Shown here one piece after another: positions 1 to 7,097 of a DNA stretch of 64,000 nt. A program made the translations under genes and the position numbers. How positions within the stretch are numbered: the first letter of the stretch is position 1; each line of letters begins with the position of its first letter. The stretch lies in NCBI GenBank assembly GCA_002071485.1, contig MWFF01000130.1, positions 1 through 64,000 on the forward strand. The letters are read 5' to 3'. The notes below the pieces were generated by a model that was not told the origin of the DNA, did not search any database, and saw nothing but the letters and a program-made list of their open reading frames with translations. The DNA comes from Verrucomicrobia bacterium ADurb.Bin006 (GTDB taxonomy: Bacteria; Verrucomicrobiota; Verrucomicrobiia; Limisphaerales; J093).

Positions 1-95
1 AGCACTACTCGCCGGTCCCACCAACTGATCAACTTCCCGTAAGCAAACCCGGTATACTCCCCGTGAGCGGTGTCGTGGGACACGCACGCTTTCAT
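1..95 (-). CDS. Partial ORF coupled to the HTH gene, function unknown
   Basis: An open frame starts with ATG at 95-93, whose last two bases are part of the TGA stop of the upstream HTH gene (ATGA overlap), and it runs off the window edge. Only about 31 residues are visible, beginning MKACVSHDTAHGEYTGFAYG and containing LISWWDRRV. I do not recognise the family. The tight overlap implies translational coupling with the HTH protein, as in two-ORF insertion sequences. The inference that it is a recombinase or transposase subunit rests only on context. Confidence 0.5.
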   Translation of the reverse strand, partial: MKACVSHDTAHGEYTGFAYGKLISWWDRRVV

Positions 96-565
96 GGCGT
101 CGTCTGAAGCCCCCTTTTTCCTTTGCTTTTCAGTGCTTTCTCAATGGTCCGAGGATGCAGCTTGACCTTGAACCGCTGCCGAACGCGCCGAGCCAGTTGA
201 GTCGAGTCGAGTTCGGGCTGGGCGGCGCGCAGTTGCTCTAGATGCTGGCGGACTTCCGCCGTCAGCTTATGGGCGCTCTTGGGACCGCGCTTGCGCGGGA
301 GCAACCCTTCGAGCCCACCCTGGGCGAACTGGTCTTGAGCGTGGTAGATCGTCGGTCGCGATAGACCGAACTCTCTCGCCGCCTGGGCGATGGAATAGTC
401 CTCCTTTTCCAGAGCGCGTAGGGTTTCGTATTTGAGCTGGAGGATGTCCTCCGGATCGAAAAAGACGGATTGCTCAAAGAGCTGGGTGTGGACCTGGTCG
501 GCGCGGGGATTGAAGGTCCCCGAGGCTTTGAGGGCCTGGCGTTTGGTTGGCGAGCGGGGTGGCAT
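92..565 (-). CDS. Helix-turn-helix protein of an insertion element
   Basis: The 157-residue product has a central helix-turn-helix (about residues 50-85: SIAQAAREFGLSRPTIY) followed by a basic linker and a second DNA-binding-like helical region ending in KALKSKGKRG. This is the type seen in small ORFs of transposable elements. I chose ATG at 565 (MPPRSPTKRQ); the frame is open back to 685, but the extra 40 residues look non-coding and run through the element end. It overlaps the next ORF by an ATGA and lies inside repeats that look like an element terminus at 691-732. The role is probably transposase or recombinase DNA binding; the exact family was not identified. Confidence 0.6.
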   Translation of the reverse strand: MPPRSPTKRQALKASGTFNPRADQVHTQLFEQSVFFDPEDILQLKYETLRALEKEDYSIAQAAREFGLSRPTIYHAQDQFAQGGLEGLLPRKRGPKSAHKLTAEVRQHLEQLRAAQPELDSTQLARRVRQRFKVKLHPRTIEKALKSKGKRGLQTTP

Positions 566-687
566 ACTTGTAATGCTATTTATGCCGAACAATGACAAAA
601 GAACGGCTGGTGTCAACGCAAAAACACCGCTACTCATCCGCAATATAGCGGCTGTTCTCGTCGTCTCTTCCGAATGCAAGCGCATTA

Positions 688-1023
688 CTACGGTCGAATT
701 GACTTTACACTTGCGGTCGAATTTCCTTTACAGCATCCGGCCATGACTTCCACCAGCTTGAGCAGATCCTCCGTCCGCGCCACCGCTCTGCCTTGGGCTT
801 GTTCAACGAACGGATCCTTGGGGCCAGCGTCGGTCCACGAAGCGGGAAAATAGGCCAGTTGGCCGTTTTCGTTGAGGTAGTAGACCCGCCAGTGACCCCA
901 CCGCCGCCGGCACTCGATCAGTTCAAAACGCCGACCCCGCCACGGATGAAACGGGTGTGTGATCGTAAAGAACTGCTTTGCTTGGTCCGGATCGGGTGCA
1001 GTCTGCACCCGAGAGTAAGGCAA
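688..1023 (-). CDS. DUF5372 family protein
   Basis: The 111-residue product has the DUF5372 pattern: FTITHPFHPWRG, then RRWGHWRVYYLNENG, then ASWTD..PKDPFVE and a terminal helix EDLLKLVEVM. The function of the family is unknown, and members are often found beside mobile-element genes. The start used is TTG at 1023; there is no ATG near the conserved region. The final residues after VEVMAG come from the 19-bp repeats at 691-732 and are probably not native. The 5' end abuts the istA fragment on the opposite strand, so the gene may be trimmed on both sides. Confidence 0.6.
   Translation of the reverse strand: MPYSRVQTAPDPDQAKQFFTITHPFHPWRGRRFELIECRRRWGHWRVYYLNENGQLAYFPASWTDAGPKDPFVEQAQGRAVARTEDLLKLVEVMAGCCKGNSTASVKSIRP
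691..732. repeat. Two 19-bp direct repeats, likely element end
   Basis: CGGTCGAATTGACTTTACA (691-709) and CGGTCGAATTTCCTTTACA (714-732) are direct copies with a 23-bp period and two mismatches. Read on the minus strand, each starts TGTAAAG and ends AATTCGACCG. A TG-starting terminus with an internal repeat is typical of ends bound by a multimeric transposase. The last 14 or so residues of the DUF5372 ORF are encoded by this repeat, which suggests the element inserted at the 3' end of that gene. Confidence 0.55.
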
Positions 1024-1793
1024 AAGTCGAGGGCGGTGTGCTCATTGCCCAACGGCAGATTCTGGCGGCCTTGCGCGACCACACCTTCTTCAACGTCGCG
1101 GGGGTCAATCAAGCCCTCGAGCCGCTCTTGGCCCAGCTCAACGCCCAGCCCTTTCAGAAGCTCGACGGCTCGCGCAACAGTTGGTTTGACACCTACGAGA
1201 AACCCAAACTGCTGCCGCTGCCCACCACGCCCTTCGAACTGGCCACCTGGACCAAGGCCGGCGTGAACATTGATTATCACGTGGCGGTCGACAAGCACTA
1301 CTACAGCGTCCCCCATCAACTGATCCACCAGGTGCTGGACGTGCGCTTGAGCGCCTCCACGGTCGAGCTCTTCCACCATGGCAAACGGGTCGCGGTTCAC
1401 GCCCGCAGCTCTCAACCGGGATTGTTCACCACCCTGGACGAACACCGCCCCAAGTCGCACCAGAAACACCTGGAATGGACACCGGGCCGGATCGTGCAAT
1501 GGGCGCAAAAGACCGGCCCCGCCTGTGCCCAGTTGGTGCAGCGGATCATGGATGAGCGCCCTCATCCCGAGCAAGGCTTCCGCTCGTGTCTGGGCATCAT
1601 TCGCTTGGGCAAAGTGGCGGGCCAACAACGGTTGGAAGCCGCCTGCCGCCGGGCCCTGCACTTTGGCACATGTTGCTATCGCAGCGTCGAATCGATCCTC
1701 AGACACCGGCTCGACCAGCAGCCGCTCGAACAGGAACTGCCCCTCAAAAGCCCCGGCCATGCCAATGTGCGGGGACCCGACTACTACAACTAA
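1011..1793 (+). pseudogene. istA: IS21-family transposase IstA, 5'-truncated
   Basis: Homology begins at KAKVEGG and covers the C-terminal half of IstA: the spacer after the DDE core, VNIDYHVAVDKHYYSVPHQL, VELFHHGKRVAVHAR, and the terminal CRRALHFGTCCYRSVESIL. Full IstA is about 500 residues; roughly the N-terminal half, including the helix-turn-helix and the first catalytic acids, is missing. The frame remains open to the stop at 1793. Upstream is the oppositely oriented DUF5372 gene, so the left part was lost by deletion or insertion. It cannot encode an active transposase. Confidence 0.85.
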
Positions 1794-1812
1794 ACCTCCG
1801 ACCTCTGTGTCT

Positions 1813-2556
1813 ATGCTTACCAATCCAACATCAGAACGATTACGGGCCATGCGCCTGGAGGGCATGCTCGAAGCCCTCGAAGAACAACGCCGCCAAAGCG
1901 CCATCCGCGATCTGGACTTCGAGGAACGCCTCGGGCTGCTGGTCGAACGGCAGTGGCTTTGGAAGGAGAATCGCGCGCTGGCCGCGCGGCTCAAGAACGC
2001 CCAGTTGAAGATCGCCAACGCCACCCTCGAAAACATCAACTACCGTCATCCGCGCGGACTCAAACGCGCCCACATCGAGCAGCTGCGCGCCTCGGCCTGG
2101 GTCCAGGAACATCGCAACTGCATCATCACCGGACCCACCGGGGTCGGAAAAAGCTACCTGGCCTGCGCGCTGGGACACCAAGCCTGTCGCGAGGGCCTGC
2201 GGACGCGTTAGTTCTATGCCCCCAAGCTCTTTCGCGCCCTGGAGGCGGCTCACGCCGACGGCAGCCTGGCCAGCCTGCTCAAGACCCTGGCCCGGCTGGA
2301 CCTCTTCATCATCGATGACCTCAATCTGGCAGTCGCCAAGGCTCGGCAGTATCGCGACCTGCTGGAGGTCGTCGATGACCGGATCGGCCGCGGCGCCACG
2401 CTCCTGACCAGCCAATACCCCGTCGCCCAATGGCACGAGACGATCGGCGACGCCACCGTCGCTGACGCCCTGCTCGACCGCCTGGTGCATAACGCCTATC
2501 GCATCGAGTTGGACGGCAAGTCGATGCGCGATCTCAAGTCCGCTCCTGCGGATTAG
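1813..2556 (+). pseudogene. istB: IS21-family helper ATPase IstB with in-frame stop
   Basis: ATG at 1813 opens a 248-codon frame that is IstB-like throughout but is interrupted by TAG at 2209-2211, just after CREGLRTR. The frame then resumes as FYAPKLFRALEAAHADG and ends ...ELDGKSMRDLKSAPAD at 2556. Walker A (GPTGVGKSY) lies before the stop; Walker B (LDLFIIDDLN) and the sensor region (LLTSQYP) lie after it. IstB is the AAA+ partner of IstA in IS21 transposition. The stop could arise from one base change in a Tyr codon. It follows the istA fragment by 19 bp, the usual IS21 order. Confidence 0.85.
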
Positions 2557-2594
2557 CCCCCGCTTGCTCGGACCTTCCGGTCCATTGGACCGCA

Positions 2595-2701
2595 GCCTGG
2601 GCCTCCCCCAAACGGGACCCAGGCGCACGCTGCAGACCGCGAGCCAGAGCTCCAACGACCCGGTCTGCAGCGGCGCTACCCCGTTTGGGGATGGCCCAGG
2701 C
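2595..2701. repeat. 107-nt nested inverted repeat 3' of istB
   Basis: The outer arms 2595-2616 and 2680-2701 match at 20 of 22 positions as inverted copies (core CCCGTTTGGGG). Inside them CTGCAGACCG (2630-2639) is matched by CGGTCTGCAG (2661-2670) perfectly. Together they can fold into a long two-segment hairpin. It lies between the istB stop and the putative IS21 right end. It could be a transcription barrier or a separate small palindromic element; there is no T-run after it. Confidence 0.7.
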
Positions 2702-2772
2702 TGCTCGCTCCCCTCCCAAGCCTGAGCGTCGCCTTCGGCTCCGATCAGATATTGCAGCGTGAAATACTTGAC

Positions 2773-2890
2773 CTCAATTCGGACAGTGGATTAGGAGTCT
2801 TGGTCAAGCGTCGCTCCGCTCCGGAAAGTGTCCGAATTGAGTCCGAAACGGCTGTCCGAATATTTTCCGAAACGCGTGTCCGATTTCGCC
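2773..2890. repeat. Cluster of TCCGAA motifs, possible IS21 right end
   Basis: CTCAATTCGGACAGT (2773-2787) and AGTGTCCGAATTGAG (2827-2841) are 15-bp inverted copies with one mismatch. They are followed by further TCCGAA/TGTCCGA copies at about 2842, 2854, 2866 and 2878. IS21-family termini carry several internal transposase-binding repeats, so this is a candidate right end of the decayed IS21. The exact boundary cannot be set from one copy. Confidence 0.45.
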
Positions 2891-2932
2891 GAAATCCGCA
2901 GGCTGCAATGTGGGCGTCGTTAGACACAAGGG

Positions 2933-3024
2933 CGTGGTGGTGGAGGATCAGTCCAGCGCGGTGCAGGCTGTGGCGGCGTACGTGGACTTGAATGGGGTGC
3001 GAAGGGGCTGGTGAAGAATCTCAA
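2933..3024 (+). pseudogene. Fragment of a RAYT transposase gene
   Basis: About 92 bp closely match the intact RAYT gene downstream at roughly 3609-3700. They encode VVEDQSSAVQAVAAYVDLNG, against VEDQPSAVQAVAAYVDLNG in the intact gene. The frame breaks after GVR through a small deletion and hits a stop. It sits directly upstream of the complete RAYT in the same orientation, so it is either the remnant of a second copy or a partial duplication. Confidence 0.85.
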
Positions 3025-3064
3025 GATTAAGTGACATATTAATGAAGTGACAGGTTCTTAATTA

Positions 3065-3093
3065 TTGACATCCCTTACGCGTTGATGTACAAG
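3065..3093 (+). promoter_or_regulatory. Sigma70-like promoter for the RAYT gene
   Basis: A perfect TTGACA (3065-3070) is separated by 17 bp from TACAAG (3088-3093), which matches four of six positions of TATAAT. The site lies in the only AT-rich patch of this region and about 55 bp before the chosen RAYT start. There is no experimental support, but box quality and spacing are good. Confidence 0.5.
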
Positions 3094-3148
3094 TGTCCGC
3101 GACGATGACAAGGACGGGCGATGGAGTGGCTTGAAAGAGAGGCAATGT

Positions 3149-4120
3149 ATGCGGATGGCGCGGATCAAGATCGGCGGGCGTGGGGCGGTATATCACTGCA
3201 TGTCGCATGTGGTGGGCGGGCAGAGGCTTTTGGGGCCGCCGGAGAAGGAGAAGCTGCGAGAGATGCTCTGGCAGCAGGCGGCTTTCAGCGGGGTGGAGAT
3301 CATCACCTACTGCCTGATGTCCAACCATATCCATCTGTTGGTGCGCATAGGGGCCCAGAACAGGGCCAGCGACGCGCAACTGGTGGATCGGGCGCTCAAG
3401 TTCTACGGCAAGAAGAGCCTCTACGTGCAAACGCTGCGCAAGGCGTTGGAGGAGCAGGGAGCGCTGCCCGAGGATTTGCGGGAGGGGTTGCGGGAGCGGA
3501 TGGGGGATGTGTCGGCGTTCATGAAGGAACTCAAGCAGCGGTTCAGCAAGTGGTACAACCGGCAACAGAACCGGTACGGGACGCTGTGGGCGGAGCGGTT
3601 CAAGAGCGTGTTGGTGGAGGATCAACCCAGCGCGGTGCAGGCGGTGGCGGCGTACGTGGACTTGAATGGTGTGCGAGGAGGGCTGGTGAAGGATCCCAAG
3701 GAGTACCGGTGGTGCGGGTACGCGGAGGCCGTTGGGGGGAATGGATTGGCGCGCAAGGGGTTGGGGAGCATCTATGGGTGGGGGGATTGGGAGAGGGTGG
3801 GGAGGGAATATCGGCAGGTGCTTTTGGTGAGCAGCGGGAGTGCTGGGAGTGCGGGCAAGGTGGTGCTGGATGCGGAGGGAATCCGGCGTGAGTTGAAGAG
3901 GAAGGGGCAGTTGAAGCTGGGACAGGTGTTGCGGCTGCGGGTGAGGTATTTCAGCGACGGAGTGGTGCTGGGGTCGCGGAACTACGTGAACGAGGTATTC
4001 CGGGAGTTCCGGGATCGGTTTGGGGCGAGGCGGCGTGACGGGGCGCGACCGATGCGGGGCTTGGAAGCGTTGGGGGAGTTGGCGACGATGCGGGATTTGA
4101 AGGTGAATGTCGTGGGATAG
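3149..4120 (+). CDS. REP-associated tyrosine transposase (RAYT, Y1/HUH family)
   Basis: The 323-residue protein is a single-strand DNA endonuclease of the IS200-like Y1 group. It shows the N-terminal RAYT signature RGAVYHCMSH, the HUH metal motif in CLMSNHIHLLVRI (about residues 58-70), and the candidate nucleophile-helix region FSKWYNRQQNRYGTLWAERFKSVL. Homologues nick REP hairpins next to a GTAG foot. ATG 3149 was chosen because AGAGAGG ends 6 bp upstream; TTG 3131 or ATG 3155 are possible. The C-terminal 90 residues (LGSRNYVNEVFREFRDRFG) form the extra DNA-binding-like tail common in larger RAYTs. A promoter precedes it, a terminator follows, and a fragment of a second copy lies upstream. 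Confidence 0.9.
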   Translation: MRMARIKIGGRGAVYHCMSHVVGGQRLLGPPEKEKLREMLWQQAAFSGVEIITYCLMSNHIHLLVRIGAQNRASDAQLVDRALKFYGKKSLYVQTLRKALEEQGALPEDLREGLRERMGDVSAFMKELKQRFSKWYNRQQNRYGTLWAERFKSVLVEDQPSAVQAVAAYVDLNGVRGGLVKDPKEYRWCGYAEAVGGNGLARKGLGSIYGWGDWERVGREYRQVLLVSSGSAGSAGKVVLDAEGIRRELKRKGQLKLGQVLRLRVRYFSDGVVLGSRNYVNEVFREFRDRFGARRRDGARPMRGLEALGELATMRDLKVNVVG

Positions 4121-4190
4121 GGGCCCAGGTCCTCGGGTGAGCCGCTGAGGCGCATCGGGGGCGTGATGTCCACGACCGTCAGGATTCAGG

Positions 4191-4230
4191 GGCCGTTGTG
4201 CACAGGGAGAGCGCAACGGCCGGTCTTTTG
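4191..4230 (+). terminator. Rho-independent terminator after the RAYT gene
   Basis: The arms GGCCGTTGTGC (4191-4201) and GCGCAACGGCC (4211-4221) pair over 11 bp with one G-T pair and a 9-nt loop, and are followed by GGTCTTTTGTT. The T-rich tail is on the plus strand, so it ends RAYT transcription and shields tyrS, which converges from the right and stops at 4231. Confidence 0.7.
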
Positions 4231-5517
4231 TTATCCGTTGGCCACGGAGAGCACGACGTAGTTGCGTTTGCCTTTGCGGAGCAGGAGATGCCTGCCAAAA
4301 AGGAGGTCGCCGGCGGTGAGAGCCCGTGTGGCGCCGGCTTCGCGGACATTGTTGATGTAGATGCCGCCTCCGTCGAGGTCCTTTCGGGCCTGCCCTTTGC
4401 TGGCGCAGAGGCCGGCGTGAACCAAGGCCTCGACCAGTGGCAGGCCCGGCCCGACGAGGCGTGACGCCTCGATGGTCTGTGTAGGCACTTCGCCGACAAT
4501 CTCGTTGAAAGTCGACTCGGACACACCCTCGAGACCGCCGCCGAACAGGATTTCGCTGGCGCGCTGGGCTTCCTGCGTTGCGGTCGGGCCGTGAATCATG
4601 TCGGTGACGGCCTTGGCGAGGGCCCGATGAGCCATGCGCGTTTCCGGCCTTTCGAGGTGTTGTCGATCAAGGTCATTGATTTCCTCGTGGCTGAGGAACG
4701 TGAAGTACTTGAGGTAACGGATGACATCCCGATCGTCGGTGCGAATCCAGAACTGGTAGAATCGGTATGCGCTGGTGCGCTTGGGATCGAGCCAGACGGC
4801 GCCGGCGACCGTCTTGCCGAACTTGGACCCGTCGGCGTTTGTGATAAGCGGGAGGGTGAGGCCGAAGGCCGATCGCGCGAGCTTCTTGCGGATGAGGTCG
4901 GTGCCGGCGGTGATATTGCCCCATTGATCACTGCCGCCGATTTGAAGTTCGCAGGTGCGCTCTTTGCAGAGGTGATAGAAATCGAATGCCTGGAGGAGCA
5001 TGTAGCTGAACTCGGTGTAGCTGATGCCGCACTCGCGGTCTTCCATGCGTGCGCGGACGCTCTCCTTGCTGACCATCATATTGATCGAAAAGTGCTTCCC
5101 GACCTCGCGCAGGAAATCGAGGTAGCTGACCGGCGCGGTCCAGTCATTGTTGTCGAGGAGTAGCGCGGGATTGACCGGGGAGTCGAAATCGAGCAGGCGG
5201 CGGAGTTGTTGTTTGACGGAGGCGATATTGCGGGCGAGGACGTCGGCGTTAAGCAATTGGCGTTCTTGTGTGCGGCCGCTGGGATCGCCGATGGATCCCG
5301 TGGCGCCACCGGCCAGAGCGATCGGGTGGTGGCCGAAGATCTGGAACCGGCGCAAGGCAATCAGAGGCACGAGGTTGCCCGCGTGGAGGCTGTCGGCGGT
5401 CGGGTCGAAACCGCAATACAGCACAATCGGGCCGGACGCGAGCCGTTTTGACAGTTCGGCCTCGTCGGTGCAGTCCGCCCACAGACCCCGCCACTTGAGA
5501 TCATCCAGGATGTTCAT
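4231..5517 (-). CDS. tyrS: Tyrosyl-tRNA synthetase
   Basis: This cytoplasmic class I synthetase of 428 residues charges tRNA-Tyr. The Rossmann catalytic domain carries CGFDPTADSLHAGNL with the HIGH-type motif as HAGN at 45-48, GGATGSIGDPSGR at 70-82, the tyrosine-pocket segment GGSDQWGNI near 194-202, and the KMSKS counterpart KFGKT at 232-236. The C-terminus (about 360-428) is an S4 RNA-binding domain (LVEALVHAGLCASKGQARKDL). The length is normal. The gene stands alone, with a MITE-like element upstream and the RAYT gene convergent downstream. Confidence 0.97.
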   Translation of the reverse strand: MNILDDLKWRGLWADCTDEAELSKRLASGPIVLYCGFDPTADSLHAGNLVPLIALRRFQIFGHHPIALAGGATGSIGDPSGRTQERQLLNADVLARNIASVKQQLRRLLDFDSPVNPALLLDNNDWTAPVSYLDFLREVGKHFSINMMVSKESVRARMEDRECGISYTEFSYMLLQAFDFYHLCKERTCELQIGGSDQWGNITAGTDLIRKKLARSAFGLTLPLITNADGSKFGKTVAGAVWLDPKRTSAYRFYQFWIRTDDRDVIRYLKYFTFLSHEEINDLDRQHLERPETRMAHRALAKAVTDMIHGPTATQEAQRASEILFGGGLEGVSESTFNEIVGEVPTQTIEASRLVGPGLPLVEALVHAGLCASKGQARKDLDGGGIYINNVREAGATRALTAGDLLFGRHLLLRKGKRNYVVLSVANG

Positions 5518-5671
5518 CGGGTTGAGTTAACCCAGCCCGACGGGAACCGGACAAGGGGAAAAAGCGGTCCGTTGCGTCTTTCCGTGTCGGCCGCCGGTTC
5601 TAGGGAGGCTGGGACACGGCGGGGCGTCCGCTGCGGAACCCAGGGGCCAGGGGTCCAGAGGTGTGGGGGTT

Positions 5672-5802
5672 AGCGGTTCTCATTTTGGCCACGAGCAGTC
5701 TGAATGCGGTACACCGCACACCGCGCCGAAGCGTCGGACGTGGTTGGGTGTTCGGGCTTCAGCCGGTTCTCGCCGGAGGCCCAGGCCAAAATGAGAACTG
5801 CT
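5672..5802. mobile_element. MITE-like 131-bp element with 19-bp terminal inverted repeats
   Basis: AGCGGTTCTCATTTTGGCC (5672-5690) recurs inverted as GGCCAAAATGAGAACTGCT (5784-5802), with 18 of 19 positions matching. The 93-bp interior contains short palindromes (GCGGTACACCGC, CCGAAGCGTCGG) and a TTCGGGCTTCAGCCGG hairpin, but no gene. The flanks GTGTGGGGGTT and GGTGGGGCGTT are similar, so a target duplication is possible but unproven. The rest of 5518-5950 shows no gene; the open frames there are not supported by any recognisable protein. Confidence 0.5.
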
Positions 5803-5950
5803 GGTGGGGCGTTCTTGGCGCTCGACATTGTTGGCGGGGCGGTGCGAAGGTGGCGCCGTTTGTTGCTGAACATCGGGGAGTGCCCGGTCAGCGAAATCGG
5901 AATTCTCATTCAGAGCAAGCCGCGACCGTCTCGAACAACGTCTCTTTTTC

Positions 5951-6637
5951 ATGCAAACCTCGACTTCCCCCCTGAACTTGTTTTGGACGCCTCATACGGC
6001 AGCCACACTGCCCAACTTCGCTCTGAGTCTGGTTGTGGCGGCCCTGCTCGCCTATGTGCTTGGACTGGTGTATCGGCGCTTTGGCGAGTCGCTGTCGAAT
6101 CGGCATTTGTTTGCACGCAACTTTCTTTTGCTGACGGTGACGACGACGCTGATCATCAGCATCGTGAAATCGTCCTTGGCGCTCTCGCTCGGCCTGGTGG
6201 GGGCGTTGTCGATCGTGCGATTCCGGGCGGCGATCAAGGAGCCGGAGGAGCTGACGTACCTGTTTCTGGCCATCAGCATTGGCTTGGGCCTGGGCGCCGG
6301 TCAGATGACCGTGACGCTTCTGGCGTTTGGGGTGATTGTGGTTTTGATTCTCCTGCGGGCTTTGGTCACGCCGCGGCGCGAGCAGCCCAATCTTTTCCTG
6401 ACCGTGCATTCGTGTGCCGGTCAGAAACTGAGTGCGAATCAGATTCTGTCGGAACTGGCGCAAGTGGGAGCGACGGCGAGTTTGAAGAGAATGGACGACA
6501 CATCGGAGTCGATCGAGGCCATGTTTCGTGTGAGTTTTCCGGATGTCGGGAAGGTCGAGGAGTTAAGCCGGCGTTTGCGGGCGCAGTGCGAGGGTGTGAG
6601 GATCAGCTACATCGAGGACCGTGGCCTGGCCCTCTAG
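5951..6637 (+). CDS. DUF4956 membrane protein
   Basis: The 228-residue integral membrane protein has three or four N-terminal transmembrane segments (about residues 22-42, 60-85, 98-115 and 118-140) around the family signature SLGLVGALSIVRFRAAIKEPEELTYLFLAISIG. A soluble C-terminal alpha/beta tail of about 80 residues follows. The function is unknown. DUF4956 genes very commonly sit beside a VTC-domain polyphosphate-polymerase-like protein, and here a truncated VTC remnant follows within 10 bp. If the pair acts together, this copy has lost its partner. No clear Shine-Dalgarno is seen before ATG 5951. Confidence 0.9.
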   Translation: MQTSTSPLNLFWTPHTAATLPNFALSLVVAALLAYVLGLVYRRFGESLSNRHLFARNFLLLTVTTTLIISIVKSSLALSLGLVGALSIVRFRAAIKEPEELTYLFLAISIGLGLGAGQMTVTLLAFGVIVVLILLRALVTPRREQPNLFLTVHSCAGQKLSANQILSELAQVGATASLKRMDDTSESIEAMFRVSFPDVGKVEELSRRLRAQCEGVRISYIEDRGLAL

Positions 6638-6645
6638 CCCGCATA

Positions 6646-6960
6646 TTCCGCCTGCATGCAGTGCAGCCGGTGCTCAGCAACAGGTACCGGCGGCGGTATT
6701 TCCGCACCGCGGACGACGCGATCCGTCTGACGGTTGACTGGGGACTCGAGTTTGTCGATCTGCGGGGAGTTCGAGCTTCTCTGAGTCCGCTGTCGGGTCA
6801 GGACCATGGCGTGATTGCCGAGGTAAAGTATGCTGACACCTGGGCAATCGACGCCGCGGCTGTCACAGCCGGCTTTCCTTTTCGGTTGGTCCGTTGTTCG
6901 AAGTACGTGCTGGGCGTTCAGCGCCTTGGCAGGATGTCAGATTGCGGGGCTTGCTTCTGA
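6646..6960 (+). pseudogene. 3' remnant of a VTC-domain (polyphosphate polymerase-like) gene
   Basis: In one frame the sequence reads LHAVQPVLSNRYRRRYFRT, then DDAIRLTVDWGLEFVDL, then VIAEVKY and finally FRLVRCSKYVLGVQRLG before a stop at 6960. These are the last conserved blocks of VTC-domain proteins: the R-x-Y strand, the IRxTxD strand, the ExK strand, and the SKYxxG C-terminus. The N-terminal portion, more than half of the roughly 230-residue domain, is missing and no start codon fits. Its place directly after DUF4956 is the standard position of this partner, so a deletion has joined the two genes. Confidence 0.75.
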
Positions 6961-7097
6961 GCCAGCGAACAGCGTAGGGTGGCTATTGTGTAATGAGCGA
7001 CAGGTGGAAGAGAGTTCTTGGCAAATGCCGTTCTTGCGGCTGCCCGCTCCGTTTGGGTGAGAACGAATGACACGCGGCGGCGCGCCTGTTGCATTTC

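Noticed and set aside
994-1010. GGGTGCAG/CTGCACCC palindrome as an attachment site
   Set aside because: It is a 17-bp palindrome at the DUF5372-istA junction, but there is no second copy in the window and no integrase nearby.
5374-5386. TyrS HAGN in place of HIGH as a sign of a defective enzyme
   Set aside because: Class I synthetases vary at this motif; GGATG, GGSDQW and KFGKT are all intact and the length is normal, so the enzyme is presumably active.
5704-6960. 418-codon plus-strand frame read as one gene
   Set aside because: Its middle is out of frame with the genuine DUF4956 gene; only the 3' part after 6646 is protein-like and is annotated as the VTC remnant.
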